DNA of 64,000 bases from Flavobacterium sediminis (GCF_003148385.1 NZ_CP029463.1:2480001-2544000); one strand, 5' to 3'. Shown: positions 25,516-34,721, counted from the stretch's first letter. Program-made: numbers and translations. The notes: generated by a model from the sequence alone, not told the origin.

Positions 25516-26269
25516 ACCTATTTGTTTTTTTGATTTAGAAACCACAGGAATTGATGTGGCAAGAGACAGAATCGTTGAAATATCAATCCTGAAAGTTTTT
25601 CCAAACGGAAACAAAGAAAGTAAAACATGGTTGGTGAACCCAACAATTCCGATTCCGCCTCATTCTACCGCAGTACATGGTATAACAGATGAAAAAGTAG
25701 CGAATGAACCTGTTTTTAAAGAGTTGGCATCACATGTTTACAATATGATCAAAGATTCAGATCTGGCCGGATTCAATTCAGATCGTTTCGATATTCCTTT
25801 ATTAGCTGAAGAGTTGTTGCGCGCTGAGGTTGATTTTGATATGAAAAACCGGGTTGCGGTAGACGTGCAGACTATTTTTCATAAAAAGGAAGAAAGAACA
25901 CTGAGTGCTGCTTACCGATTTTATTGTAATGAAAGTTTAGACAATGCGCATAGTGCTGAAGCCGATACCAATGCCACTTACGAAATACTGAAAGCGCAAT
26001 TAGATCGCTACGAAGATCTGGAAAATGATATTAAATCTCTTTCTGAATTTACGAAACGTAAAAGATCGGTTGATTTTGCAGGATTCATTGCATTAAATGA
26101 AGAAGAACAGGAAATCTTTACCTTTGGCAAACATAAAGGAGCACTAGTGGAAGAAGTATTGGAAAAAGAGCCGGGTTACTTTGGCTGGATCCAAAATGCA
26201 GATTTTCCGTTATATACTAAAAAAGTACTGACAGGAATTAAATTGAGAAAACTGAATACAAAGCTGTAA
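25496..26269 (+). CDS. 3'-5' exonuclease, DnaQ-like
   Basis: 257 residues. The DEDD exonuclease motifs are clear: Exo I FFDLETTGID, Exo II GFNSDRFDIPLL and Exo III AHSAEADTNATYEIL. The C-terminal part FTFGKHKGALVEEVLEKEPGYFGWI (about 200-240) is the small exodeoxyribonuclease X-like domain often joined to DnaQ-like repair exonucleases. It probably degrades DNA or RNA ends. The start overlaps the end of the DUF2306 gene by 20 bp and the stop TAA abuts the next ATG (TAAATG). Confidence 0.9.
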   Translation: MELKLNRPICFFDLETTGIDVARDRIVEISILKVFPNGNKESKTWLVNPTIPIPPHSTAVHGITDEKVANEPVFKELASHVYNMIKDSDLAGFNSDRFDIPLLAEELLRAEVDFDMKNRVAVDVQTIFHKKEERTLSAAYRFYCNESLDNAHSAEADTNATYEILKAQLDRYEDLENDIKSLSEFTKRKRSVDFAGFIALNEEEQEIFTFGKHKGALVEEVLEKEPGYFGWIQNADFPLYTKKVLTGIKLRKLNTKL

Positions 26270-26719
26270 ATGTATACGATTAAGCGAACCGATTCAGACG
26301 ATCTTGATTTTCAAAGTCTGGTACAATTATTAGATGCTGATCTGGCGATAAGAGATGGGGAAGACCATTCTTTTTATGCACAGTTTAATAAAATAGACAG
26401 TATTAGGCATGTCGTTGTAATCTTTGAAAAAGATGTCGCTATAGGTTGCGGTGCCATTAAAAAGTATGGTGACAATACAGCGGAAGTGAAAAGGATGTTT
26501 GTATTGCCGGAAAAGAGAGGAAAGGGAGCCGCTGGAATGATTTTGAAAGAATTGGAACAATGGGCAAAAGAACTTCATTATACGAAATGTATTTTGGAAA
26601 CAGGAAAAAAACAGCCGGAAGCAATTACCCTTTATGCGAAACATGCTTATCGACAAATACCTAATTACGGACAATATGTAGACGTGACTGATAGTGTTTG
26701 CTTTGAAAAAGAATTGTAA
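26270..26719 (+). CDS. GNAT family N-acetyltransferase
   Basis: 149 residues. The acetyl-CoA binding segment VKRMFVLPEKRGKGAAGMILKELEQWA (about residues 73-100) has the R/Q-x-x-G-x-G/A signature of GNAT enzymes. The substrate is unknown. The ATG follows the exonuclease stop with no gap. The last codons and the stop sit in a 12-bp tandem duplication (26706-26729). Confidence 0.88.
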   Translation: MYTIKRTDSDDLDFQSLVQLLDADLAIRDGEDHSFYAQFNKIDSIRHVVVIFEKDVAIGCGAIKKYGDNTAEVKRMFVLPEKRGKGAAGMILKELEQWAKELHYTKCILETGKKQPEAITLYAKHAYRQIPNYGQYVDVTDSVCFEKEL

Positions 26720-26729
26720 AAAGAATTGT
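26706..26729 (+). repeat. 12-bp tandem duplication over the GNAT stop codon
   Basis: AAAAAGAATTGT occurs twice in tandem and a partial third copy AAAAAGATT follows. The duplication regenerates the sequence around the TAA stop. Confidence 0.8.
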
Positions 26730-26754
26730 AAAAAGATTATATAACTGCTGGAAA

Positions 26755-27366
26755 ATGAAAATAATTTGTATAGGAAGAAATTATGCAGACCATATCTCGG
26801 AATTGAATAATGAAAGGCCAAACGAACCGGTAATATTTATGAAACCGGATACGGCTGTCTTAGCTAAGCAATTTCCGTTTGTGATCCCTGAGTTCAGTAA
26901 TGATGTACACCATGAAGTAGAGGTCTTGGTTAAGATCAGTAAAGTGGGAAAGTATATTGATGCTAAGTTTGCACATAAGTATTACGATCAAATAGGATTG
27001 GGGATAGATTTTACAGCAAGAGATTTACAAAATCAGTTAAAAGAAAAAGGATTACCATGGGAAAAAGCTAAGGCTTTTGACGGTTCAGCGATTATTGGTG
27101 ACTTTTTACCGAAAAATTCATTTTCTTCATTAGAAAACCTTAACTTTGAATTAAGGAGTAATGGAGAAGTAGTTCAACAAGGAAATACTTCTTTAATGTT
27201 ATGGAAAATAGATGAAATTATTGCTTATGTTTCTCAGTTTTTTACACTTAAAACAGGCGATATTATTTTTACAGGAACGCCTAAAGGCGTAGCGGCGGTA
27301 AAAGAAGACGATGAGCTGATTGGCTTTTTAGAAGGACAGCAAATGTTTAAAGTTCAAGTTAAGTAA
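26755..27366 (+). CDS. Fumarylacetoacetate hydrolase family protein
   Basis: 203 residues, the short FAH form. Metal-binding and catalytic motifs are visible: IGRNYADHISEL, HHEVEVLVKI (acidic metal ligands), GIDFTARDLQ and IIFTGTPKGVAAV. Relatives include acylpyruvate hydrolases and oxaloacetate decarboxylase-like FAHD1 proteins. The true substrate is not evident. It is followed four bases later by the Hpt gene and then cinA, all on one strand and probably co-transcribed. Confidence 0.92.
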   Translation: MKIICIGRNYADHISELNNERPNEPVIFMKPDTAVLAKQFPFVIPEFSNDVHHEVEVLVKISKVGKYIDAKFAHKYYDQIGLGIDFTARDLQNQLKEKGLPWEKAKAFDGSAIIGDFLPKNSFSSLENLNFELRSNGEVVQQGNTSLMLWKIDEIIAYVSQFFTLKTGDIIFTGTPKGVAAVKEDDELIGFLEGQQMFKVQVK

Positions 27367-27370
27367 AATC

Positions 27371-27715
27371 ATGGCACTACAATACAATTTAGCAAAAGTT
27401 TATGAGATCTCTGAAAATGACAGAGATTTTGCCTTTCAGATCGTAACACTTTTTTTAGATGAAGTTCCGGTTGAAATTAAATCGATGAAAACAGGAATTG
27501 AAGAAAAAGACTATTCCCGTGTATATGCATCTGCTCATAAGATCAAACCTTCATTAGATCTTTTGGGAATGGATTTAGCTTATGATGAAAACCTTCAGGT
27601 TATGAATTGGGCAAAATCAGAAGGACAGAAAAAAGAAATAAAAGAAGTCTTTAAATCGCTTCGGGAACGCGTAGAACTTGCCGCTAAGGAAATAAAAAAA
27701 GATTTCCGTTTATAA
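27371..27715 (+). CDS. Hpt-domain phosphotransfer protein
   Basis: 114 residues, all helical. The phospho-accepting histidine is His56 in YASAHKIKPSLDLLGM, the standard Hpt four-helix-bundle motif. It would relay phosphate in a multi-step two-component system, but no histidine kinase or response regulator is near. The start lies 4 bp after the FAH gene stop, so it belongs to that operon. Confidence 0.88.
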   Translation: MALQYNLAKVYEISENDRDFAFQIVTLFLDEVPVEIKSMKTGIEEKDYSRVYASAHKIKPSLDLLGMDLAYDENLQVMNWAKSEGQKKEIKEVFKSLRERVELAAKEIKKDFRL

Positions 27716-27745
27716 AATTTACTAAACTACCTACTCAATAGAATT

Positions 27746-28996
27746 ATGAAAGCTTCCATCGTTACTATCGGTGATGAGATCCTTATTGGACAGATAGTAG
27801 ATACAAACTCAGCATATATAGCAAAAGCTTTAAACAAAATAGGTATTGATGTATATGAGATACTTACAATTTCTGACCAACAGCAACATATTACCGCTAC
27901 TTTACAGGAATTGCTTCCCAAAGTTGATGTCGTTATTGTTACAGGAGGTTTAGGCCCAACAAAAGACGATGTGACCAAAAAAACATTTTGTTCTTTCTTT
28001 GAGGATGAGTTGGTGGAAAACCCACAGGTTCTGGCTCATGTTAAAGAATTAATAGAGGGGTTTTACAAGCGTCCTATTACACAGATGAATAGAGATCAGG
28101 CCTTAGTTCCTTCACAAGCAACGGTACTTTTTAATAAAATGGGGACAGCGCCCGGAATGTGGATGGAGAAAGATAATACTGTTTTTATTTCGTTGCCGGG
28201 AGTACCTTATGAGATGAAGTATCTTATTGATTATGAAGTAATTCCTAAGCTGGTCGAAAAATTCAAAAGACCATTTATTGTTCATAAAACCGTTATGACA
28301 TACGGTAGAGGGGAAAGCCTTATTGCGGAGCAGATCGAAGATTGGGAAAATAATTTGCCTCAGTTTATTAAATTGGCTTATTTACCAAGTCCGGGTCGAG
28401 TTCGCTTACGTTTGTCAGCAAGAGGATTATACGAACAATTATTACATGATGCCATTGCCGGAGAAGTAGAGAAACTGATGGAGTTGATTGGTGATATCAT
28501 TGTAGGCTATGACGAAGACGAGTCTATTGAAGTGGTTTTAGGGCGTATGCTAACAGCGCAAAACTTAACAATTGCAACAGCAGAAAGTTGTACAGGAGGT
28601 AAAATAGCCCAAACGTTAACTTCAGTTTCCGGAGCTTCTGCTTATTTTAAAGGGAGTGTAGTAAGTTATGCAACTGAAGCGAAAGAGAACGTATTACATG
28701 TTCCTGCTGAGCTGATTGAAAAATATTCAGTAGTGAGTGCAGAGGTAGCAAGCGCCATGGCAAAATCTGCTCAGGAAATCTTTCAAACAGATATTGCTAT
28801 TGCTACGACCGGAAATGCAGGGCCTTTAAAAGGAGATTCCGATGCAGAAGTGGGAACGGTTTTCATCGCAATTGTATTTAAAGAAGAGGTCTTTGTTGAA
28901 GAATTTAATTTCGGACAACCCCGGGAGAAAGTAATTGATAGAGCGGTAAATAAAGCCTTGGAGAAGGTTTATAAAGAAATTTCAAAAAAATACTAA
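27746..28996 (+). CDS. cinA: CinA, competence/damage-inducible protein and NMN amidohydrolase
   Basis: 416 residues, full length. The N-terminal COG1058 domain starts [22 protein letters not shown] and has the [11 protein letters not shown] motif; the C-terminal nicotinamide-nucleotide amidohydrolase domain has [21 protein letters not shown] and TGNAGP. It recycles NMN to nicotinate mononucleotide and in some species supports competence. It is followed after 77 bp by the rpmB operon, which has its own promoter. Confidence 0.96.
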   Translation: MKASIVTIGDEILIGQIVDTNSAYIAKALNKIGIDVYEILTISDQQQHITATLQELLPKVDVVIVTGGLGPTKDDVTKKTFCSFFEDELVENPQVLAHVKELIEGFYKRPITQMNRDQALVPSQATVLFNKMGTAPGMWMEKDNTVFISLPGVPYEMKYLIDYEVIPKLVEKFKRPFIVHKTVMTYGRGESLIAEQIEDWENNLPQFIKLAYLPSPGRVRLRLSARGLYEQLLHDAIAGEVEKLMELIGDIIVGYDEDESIEVVLGRMLTAQNLTIATAESCTGGKIAQTLTSVSGASAYFKGSVVSYATEAKENVLHVPAELIEKYSVVSAEVASAMAKSAQEIFQTDIAIATTGNAGPLKGDSDAEVGTVFIAIVFKEEVFVEEFNFGQPREKVIDRAVNKALEKVYKEISKKY

Positions 28997-29026
28997 AAGA
29001 TAGTTGTGTAATTCAATACAATTTTG

Positions 29027-29034
29027 TTTCTTTG
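29027..29034 (+). promoter_or_regulatory. Likely -7 box of the rpmB-rpmG-DUF4295 operon
   Basis: TTTCTTTG is one base from TAnnTTTG, with a TTG 20 bp upstream (29004-29006) as a possible -33 element. It lies 40 bp before the rpmB ATG. Confidence 0.4.
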
Positions 29035-29073
29035 CACCCTGATTTTGAATAACGAAATAAAAGATTAGAAATA

Positions 29074-29298
29074 ATGTCAAGAGTTTGTGAACTTACAGGT
29101 AAAAAAGCAATGGTTGGGAACAATGTTTCTCACGCTATGAATAAAACTAAGAGAAAATTTTCTGTAAACTTAGTTAAGAAACGTTTTTACATTCCTGAAG
29201 AAGATAGATGGGTAACGTTGAAAATTTCAACAGCTGCTTTAAAAACTATCAATAAAGTAGGTATTTCTGCAGCGTTAAAAAAAGCACAAGGTAAATAA
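29074..29298 (+). CDS. rpmB: Ribosomal protein bL28
   Basis: 74 residues starting [29 protein letters not shown], the typical L28 N-terminus with the conserved VSHA and KTKRKF. It is part of the large ribosomal subunit. It heads a three-gene run with rpmG and a DUF4295 gene, an order conserved in Bacteroidota. Confidence 0.97.
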   Translation: MSRVCELTGKKAMVGNNVSHAMNKTKRKFSVNLVKKRFYIPEEDRWVTLKISTAALKTINKVGISAALKKAQGK

Positions 29299-29342
29299 TA
29301 CGAATTTTGTAGCAATACGTAAATTCTTAAAATATAAGTACA

Positions 29343-29525
29343 ATGGCAAAGAAAGGTAATAGAATTCAGGTGATTTTAGAATGTACTGAGCACAAAGCTA
29401 CTGGTCTTCCAGGAACTTCTCGTTACATCACTACTAAGAATAAAAAAAATACTCCGGATAGATTAGAGATCAAAAAATTTAATCCTGTCTTAAAAAGAGT
29501 TACAGTTCACAAAGAAATTAAATAA
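29343..29525 (+). CDS. rpmG: Ribosomal protein bL33
   Basis: 60 residues beginning [18 protein letters not shown] and ending [18 protein letters not shown]. It is L33 of the large subunit. Only one cysteine (in LECTEH) is present, so the zinc-ribbon form with four Cys is absent and this is the zinc-free type. It starts 44 bp after rpmB and is followed by the DUF4295 gene after 9 bp. Confidence 0.97.
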   Translation: MAKKGNRIQVILECTEHKATGLPGTSRYITTKNKKNTPDRLEIKKFNPVLKRVTVHKEIK

Positions 29526-29534
29526 TATTTAGTC

Positions 29535-29687
29535 ATGGCAAAGAAAACCGTAGCAACTTTACAAACTTCATCAAAAAGATTAACCAAAGCGATCAAAATG
29601 GTTAAATCTCCAAAAACAGGTGCATACACTTTCGTAGAACAAGTTATGGCTCCTGAATTAGTTGACGAATTCATAAAAAAGAAATAA
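29535..29687 (+). CDS. DUF4295 small basic protein
   Basis: 50 residues, starting MAKKTVATLQTSSKRLTKAIK and ending LVDEFIKKK. The Bacteroidota-restricted DUF4295 family always sits behind rpmG in genomes I recall, which suggests a ribosome-linked role. The protein is very basic and short, like ribosomal proteins. It begins 9 bp after the rpmG stop and is followed by a strong terminator. Confidence 0.9.
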   Translation: MAKKTVATLQTSSKRLTKAIKMVKSPKTGAYTFVEQVMAPELVDEFIKKK

Positions 29688-29711
29688 TTCTTTTTTAAAT
29701 TAATATATGTG

Positions 29712-29744
29712 AAAGCTACTTTCGTTTGAAAGTAGCTTTTTTAT
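29712..29744 (+). terminator. Terminator of the rpmB-rpmG-DUF4295 operon
   Basis: Perfect 12-bp stem AAAGCTACTTTC / GAAAGTAGCTTT with a 4-nt loop, then a T-rich run, 25 bp after the DUF4295 stop. Confidence 0.92.
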
Positions 29745-29779
29745 TTTTACATTTGCTTTTCTAATTAATTGATCTAATA

Positions 29780-30733
29780 ATGAGTTTTTTTAAAAGGATT
29801 TTTTCTTCTGATAAGAAAGAAACGTTAGATAAAGGTCTTGAAAAATCAAAAACTTCTTTCTTTACTAAACTTTCTAAAGCCGTTGCCGGAAAATCTAAAG
29901 TAGATGATGAAGTTTTAGATAATTTAGAAGAAGTATTGGTCTCTTCAGATGTAGGCGTAAATACTACTTTAAAAATTATTGAACGTATCGAAGAGCGTGT
30001 AGCCCAGGATAAATACTTAGGAACCGAAGAGCTTAATCAAATACTTCGTGAAGAAATAGCCGGATTATTATCAGAAAATAACCATGGTGACGCTTCCGAG
30101 TTTGAAGTCCCTGTAACTAAAAAGCCCTATGTTATTATGGTGGTAGGAGTAAATGGTGTAGGGAAAACAACAACTATCGGTAAATTAGCAAATCAGTTTA
30201 AAAAAGCCGGTTATAAAGTTGTTTTAGGAGCGGCTGATACTTTCAGAGCCGCTGCAATTGACCAATTACAGATATGGGCAGATAGAGTTCAGGTACCTAT
30301 TGTTCGTCAGCAAATGGGAAGTGACCCCGCTTCAGTTGCATTTGATACCTTGCAATCGGCAGTTTCACAAGATGCGGATGTAGTGATTATTGATACTGCC
30401 GGACGTTTACATAACAAGGTGAATTTAATGAACGAACTTTCTAAAGTGAAACGGGTAATGCAAAAAGTAGTCCCGGATGCTCCTCATGATGTTCTATTGG
30501 TTTTAGACGGTTCAACCGGACAAAATGCTTTTGAACAAGCGAAGCAATTTACTGCCGCAACAGAAGTTACTTCTCTTGCTGTTACTAAACTGGACGGTAC
30601 AGCAAAAGGAGGTGTGGTAATAGGAATTTCCGATCAGTTTAAAATTCCGGTAAAATATATCGGAGTAGGAGAAGGAATCGAAGATCTACAGGTTTTTAAT
30701 AAGTACGAATTTGTGGATTCATTCTTTAAATAA
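29780..30733 (+). CDS. ftsY: Signal recognition particle receptor FtsY
   Basis: 317 residues. SRP GTPase motifs are all present: G1 GVNGVGKTTTIGKLA, DTFRAAAIDQL, G3 VIIDTAGR and G4 TKLDGTAKGG. The N domain is short and the acidic A domain of E. coli FtsY is lacking, as in most Bacteroidota. It targets ribosome-nascent-chain complexes to the Sec translocon. It is followed by a terminator. Confidence 0.96.
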   Translation: MSFFKRIFSSDKKETLDKGLEKSKTSFFTKLSKAVAGKSKVDDEVLDNLEEVLVSSDVGVNTTLKIIERIEERVAQDKYLGTEELNQILREEIAGLLSENNHGDASEFEVPVTKKPYVIMVVGVNGVGKTTTIGKLANQFKKAGYKVVLGAADTFRAAAIDQLQIWADRVQVPIVRQQMGSDPASVAFDTLQSAVSQDADVVIIDTAGRLHNKVNLMNELSKVKRVMQKVVPDAPHDVLLVLDGSTGQNAFEQAKQFTAATEVTSLAVTKLDGTAKGGVVIGISDQFKIPVKYIGVGEGIEDLQVFNKYEFVDSFFK

Positions 30734-30759
30734 AACATAGGAAAATACTTTTAATATTA

Positions 30760-30785
30760 AAAACAGGTAATTTTACCTGTTTTTT
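30760..30785 (+). terminator. Terminator of ftsY
   Basis: AAAACAGGTAA / TTACCTGTTTT with a 2-nt loop and a following T run, 26 bp after the ftsY stop. Confidence 0.88.
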
Positions 30786-30864
30786 TTATAGCTAATTTGT
30801 ATAGTTTTACTCCAGAGAATACTGCTAAACCCTATTGAGAGTAGAAATTAATCAATTAAACTAT

Positions 30865-32316
30865 ATGAATAACAGTATTTTTTTTAAAAGGAGTGTTGCC
30901 TTAATTCTCTTGGCAACTTTAGGTGGATTCACCGGGTCTTGTAAGAAAGAGGCAAGTGAAGAAGAAAAAAAAGAACCGAAACCAGGCAGTGAGGTTATGG
31001 TATCTCAAAATGCTATAACACCGGAAGAATTCCCGGACAACCTTAATATAGACGGGTTTCATTTTCCGGAAGATTCATTAAAAATTTACCAGTGGTTAGC
31101 AGACCAGGATACTATTCAGATCAATAAACACGCCTGGGGAATATGGGCTGGACTTACCGAAAAGTCGAATCAAGTGTATAAAGGAGATACATTATTGGTT
31201 TACGAAACCTGGTTAGGTGTTAAGGAATTAGCAGATATGTCAGCCAATTCAGATAAGGAAGGCGGATGTACTAAAACTAAAACTGAAAGAGCACACTTAA
31301 GTATACCGAAACAATTTATACACGCACAGGTTTTTGCTAAACAAAAAGCGGTAATCGATACAACTTTTAATGTTTTTGAATCCGTATCCTATAATCCGGC
31401 AGCAGCATGTTTTGCTACGTCTAATCTTATTTTTAACCAATCTGTTCTGGACAGTTATAACAAAACGGACGGAATCGGGAAAATACCTGATTTTCCGGCT
31501 AATAGTATTACGACAAAGCCGGTTTATTATGCAGGAAAGCCAGATGATAATGGACTGATCAGAGTACCTGTTTGGCCGGGAATGCCAAGTAAACCTCAGG
31601 TTTTTGGTTATGATGATTGGCATACGTATGTATATGTGGATATTAATAATAGCCAGCCGGAAAGAACCTTGGTCCCGGTTGTAGGAGAAAACCCTTCAGG
31701 AGAACAGATCACAAACGCTTCTTGTAATGTGAGTGATTTTATTAACTTTAAACTGGACAGTGCAGCAGCTGCTTATTTGAATGAACATCAGGATAAAGGG
31801 AATGATAATTTTAAAGCGGGTGACCTAGTATTCTTAGTTGCTATGCATGTGGGAACCAAAGAAATAAGCAATTGGACATGGCAAACTTATTTTTGGAGTT
31901 ACGATCCGCAGAATCCTTTTTTCCCAAGTTCAAAATTCCAAGCTGATTTAAGACCGGGTATAATTACCGGTGCGGCAGCTAATTATTCAGTATCTTCATG
32001 TTATGCAATGGTTTGGCCTAATCAGCCTATAAGTGGTGGCACAGATAAAAATGCTACACCGATTGTTTCGTTCAATCCTTATCTGGAAGGAAGTTTCGGA
32101 CCGAATGTATTCAGTGTGAAAAATAATTTCAGAAAAGATTTTCAATACGGTATTCAAACAAACTGTATGACTTGTCATGCCTTGGCAACCGCAAAAGGTA
32201 ATGTCGGATATGCTACAGATCAATATATTGATATGAAAGATATGTCATTGTTTAAGAATCAGGTTCAGTTAGATTTTGCCTGGTCTATTCAGGGGAACAT
32301 CAATACTAATAAATAA
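30865..32316 (+). CDS. Lipoprotein with single C-terminal CxxCH haem-type motif
   Basis: 483 residues from the ATG at 30865, which starts a lipoprotein signal (FFKRSVALILLATLGGFTGSC); the earlier frame start lacks a signal. The body has no family I recognise. Near the C-terminus, NCMTCHALATAKG (about residue 434) fits one c-type haem attachment site. A Tyr/Trp-rich middle with PVWPGMPSKPQVFGYDDWHTYVYV suggests a beta-rich domain. The likely place is the periplasmic face or the outer membrane, with an electron-transfer role by inference. It stands alone between the ftsY and serine hydrolase genes. Confidence 0.7.
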   Translation: MNNSIFFKRSVALILLATLGGFTGSCKKEASEEEKKEPKPGSEVMVSQNAITPEEFPDNLNIDGFHFPEDSLKIYQWLADQDTIQINKHAWGIWAGLTEKSNQVYKGDTLLVYETWLGVKELADMSANSDKEGGCTKTKTERAHLSIPKQFIHAQVFAKQKAVIDTTFNVFESVSYNPAAACFATSNLIFNQSVLDSYNKTDGIGKIPDFPANSITTKPVYYAGKPDDNGLIRVPVWPGMPSKPQVFGYDDWHTYVYVDINNSQPERTLVPVVGENPSGEQITNASCNVSDFINFKLDSAAAAYLNEHQDKGNDNFKAGDLVFLVAMHVGTKEISNWTWQTYFWSYDPQNPFFPSSKFQADLRPGIITGAAANYSVSSCYAMVWPNQPISGGTDKNATPIVSFNPYLEGSFGPNVFSVKNNFRKDFQYGIQTNCMTCHALATAKGNVGYATDQYIDMKDMSLFKNQVQLDFAWSIQGNINTNK

Positions 32317-32334
32317 AACGGTTAGAACAATCGG

Positions 32335-32368
32335 AAAAGGATAGGTTTTTAATCTATCCTTTTTTTTA
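32335..32368. terminator. Terminator between the haem lipoprotein and serine hydrolase genes
   Basis: AAAAGGATAG / CTATCCTTTT with a 9-nt loop and a T8 run on the plus side, between convergent genes. Confidence 0.88.
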
Positions 32369-32370
32369 TT

Positions 32371-33444
32371 TTAATTAGTTATGACAGCATTTATCTTTTG
32401 CCAAAGAACGTCGTCAAAATCTGATAAAGCAAAATTGCTTCCGTCTGCAGCATCTCCCATTCGTATGATAACCAGTTTTTTACTTGGAATAACATAGATT
32501 TTTTGATCATCCTTTCCTAATGCACAGTACATGTCATCCGGAGCACTGGGAATAAGAGAACCTTGAAACTCATATTGTGATTGCGGTAAATGATAGGAGC
32601 TTTTACCGTTTAACCACCACAAATAGCCGTAGGCTAAATTGATGTTCTGAGAAGTGGATGTAGCCTGATTAAAATAATCGGAATTAACGATCTGAATTCC
32701 GTCCCAATTCCCTTGATTTAAAGCTAACAGACCAAAGCGAGCCATACTTCTCGTATTGCTATAGAACACACTGTTAGAACCTATTTGTGTCCAAAAGCCG
32801 TTCATTCCTATTTTGTCTCGTAATTTTGTATTGAAGTACGTAGACCAATTTTGACCTGTTGCCTGCTCAACCACATCCTGAAGTTTTACATAGACATTAT
32901 GGTAAGCCCAGCGGGTTCCGGCATCGGCAATATAGTGCAGGTTGGCAGGAGAAACATCATCACCTAAGCTATCACCTAAGCCTGAAGTCATGGTTAACAA
33001 GTGCTTACAGGTTATCAGATTTTCCTGAGCTACTGTTTCAGTGGTCCATCCAGTACCTAAGTAGTCTGATACTTTACCATTTAGTGTAACATAATTTTCA
33101 TCTTTTGCGATACCGAAAATAGTTGCCGTTAATGTTTTGCCGGCACTGGCCCAGTACCAGAGAGAAGTATCAGTATGACCATTCAGGTATTCTTCCATTA
33201 CAATTCTTCCGTTATAAAGAATCATAAAACTTTTAGTATTCTTAATATTCAGGTAATTCAGTAATTCGGGAATATTATTTTCATTCCAGTTTAAGTCGGA
33301 TGGAGTAGTGGTTTCCCAAGTAGTACCGTTTACAGGTGGAAAATACATGGTTTCTTCCTCAGGATTGTCAATAGGAGCATCGGAATGATCGCTACTGCAA
33401 TTCCATAATAAAAACAAAGGAATAAGCAGAAGAATTTTTTTCAT
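32371..33444 (-). CDS. Serine hydrolase lipoprotein, class C beta-lactamase fold
   Basis: 357 residues. A lipobox (LFLLWNC at residues 10-16) anchors it. The penicillin-binding-type triad is partly visible: Ser100-x-x-Lys103 in WASAGKT and a YHN in RWAYHNVYVK (about residue 180). This family (COG1680) includes esterases, D-amino-acid amidases and class C-like enzymes; it is seldom a true beta-lactamase. The substrate is unknown. It converges on the haem lipoprotein gene. Confidence 0.85.
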   Translation of the reverse strand: MKKILLLIPLFLLWNCSSDHSDAPIDNPEEETMYFPPVNGTTWETTTPSDLNWNENNIPELLNYLNIKNTKSFMILYNGRIVMEEYLNGHTDTSLWYWASAGKTLTATIFGIAKDENYVTLNGKVSDYLGTGWTTETVAQENLITCKHLLTMTSGLGDSLGDDVSPANLHYIADAGTRWAYHNVYVKLQDVVEQATGQNWSTYFNTKLRDKIGMNGFWTQIGSNSVFYSNTRSMARFGLLALNQGNWDGIQIVNSDYFNQATSTSQNINLAYGYLWWLNGKSSYHLPQSQYEFQGSLIPSAPDDMYCALGKDDQKIYVIPSKKLVIIRMGDAADGSNFALSDFDDVLWQKINAVITN

Positions 33445-33543
33445 AGCATTTGATGTTAAACTTTGTTCAGTAGGACTATAAAAATAGGAAATAGTTTAAT
33501 AGCAATTCTAAAAATTGTAACTTTAGAATAAAATTCAGAGGCA

Positions 33544-34272
33544 TTGAAATTAAAAAGAATCATTCCTGCAAAAGAACATATTTACCTTAAGGGTCCTAAG
33601 AGCAGGGATAGGGAATTGAAATTTGCATGGAGAGTTTTCCGGCAAATGATAAAAGGTTTCAGATCATTACATTTTGTAGGTCCTTGTATTACGGTATTCG
33701 GTTCTGCTCGTTTCAAGGAAGATCATCCGTATTATGAGGTAGCCAGAGCCTTTGGTCAGAATATAGCTGAACTGGGATTGGTAACAATGACAGGAGGTGG
33801 TCCCGGAATAATGGAAGCCGCAAACCGAGGTGCTTTTGAGACCGGTGGTGTTTCCGTGGGGTGTAATATACAATTGCCATTTGAACAAAAAGTCAATCCT
33901 TATGTTCATAAGTCAATTACGTTCGAACACTTTTTTGTCCGTAAGGTGATGTTGGTAAAATATTCGTATGCTTTTGTGATCTTACCCGGAGGTTTCGGAA
34001 CTATGGACGAATTTTTTGAAACTTTGACTCTGGTTCAGACAAGATCCGTTACAAAGTTCCCTATTGTGTTGTTTGGGAAAGAGTTTTATAAAGAGTTGTG
34101 GGATATGATAGAGCAAATGACAAAGGAAGGAACTATTTCCAAGGAGGATATGTCTTTAGTGTTACTGACAGATGATGTTGAAGAAGCTGTTTCCCACATT
34201 AAAAACTATATAGTAAAAAATTACAAGGTAAAACCCTATCGAAGATTATGGTGGTTGTTTGAAAAAGGTTAA
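33544..34272 (+). CDS. LOG-like Rossmann protein (TIGR00730 family)
   Basis: 242 residues. Signature motifs are VFGSARFKEDHPYYEVA, MTGGGPGIMEAANRGA and ILPGGFGTMDEFFE, typical of lysine decarboxylase-like LOG proteins, which release cytokinin-type bases or act as pyrimidine/purine nucleotide monophosphate glycosidases. The only usable start is the TTG at 33544: a TAA lies in frame at 33529-33531, and the next Met is residue 35, inside the conserved part. It begins a rightward run with a lipoprotein and a DciA-like gene. Confidence 0.88.
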   Translation: MKLKRIIPAKEHIYLKGPKSRDRELKFAWRVFRQMIKGFRSLHFVGPCITVFGSARFKEDHPYYEVARAFGQNIAELGLVTMTGGGPGIMEAANRGAFETGGVSVGCNIQLPFEQKVNPYVHKSITFEHFFVRKVMLVKYSYAFVILPGGFGTMDEFFETLTLVQTRSVTKFPIVLFGKEFYKELWDMIEQMTKEGTISKEDMSLVLLTDDVEEAVSHIKNYIVKNYKVKPYRRLWWLFEKG

Positions 34273-34313
34273 TTTTGGCAAATACAAAAACCTCTAATAA
34301 AAGTATCCTGGTC

Positions 34314-34715
34314 ATGAAAAAAATAGTCCTTTTTTTACTTGTATCCCTTGCAGTCTCTTGTTCCGGAATTGAGCCGAAAGATATTGAATTATTGAATGGT
34401 TATTGGGAAATCCATAAAGTGGAAATACCTTCCGGAGAAAAGAAAGAATATAAAGTTAATGAATCTGTGGATTATTTTGAAATAGCCGATCTTAAAGGCT
34501 TTAGGAAAAAGCTGGTTCCGCAGATGGACGGTACTTTTTTAACCAATGAAGTACAGGAAAATATAACTGTTGAGTTCAAGGATGATAAAGTGATCTTGCA
34601 TTATAAAACGAATTATGCTTCTTGGGATGAAGAAATGATAAGTTTGACCGATAAAGAGCTAGTGGTTAAGAATCAACAGGATATTAAATATTTTTATACT
34701 AAAAAGCAATTCTGA
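34314..34715 (+). CDS. Small lipocalin-like lipoprotein
   Basis: 133 residues from the ATG at 34314 (MKKIVLFLLVSLAVSC), which gives a proper lipobox; the earlier frame start adds a non-signal stretch. The mature part has the lipocalin-like LNGYWEIHKVEIPSG opening and alternating beta strands, ending DIKYFYTKKQF. No function is known; it is probably envelope-bound. It lies 6 bp before the DciA-like gene. Confidence 0.75.
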   Translation: MKKIVLFLLVSLAVSCSGIEPKDIELLNGYWEIHKVEIPSGEKKEYKVNESVDYFEIADLKGFRKKLVPQMDGTFLTNEVQENITVEFKDDKVILHYKTNYASWDEEMISLTDKELVVKNQQDIKYFYTKKQF

Positions 34716-34721
34716 TACAAT

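Noticed and set aside
26330-26821. 163-codon open frame on the minus strand
   Set aside because: It is antisense to the GNAT and FAH genes and is rich in Phe, Ser and Ile as expected of a shadow frame.
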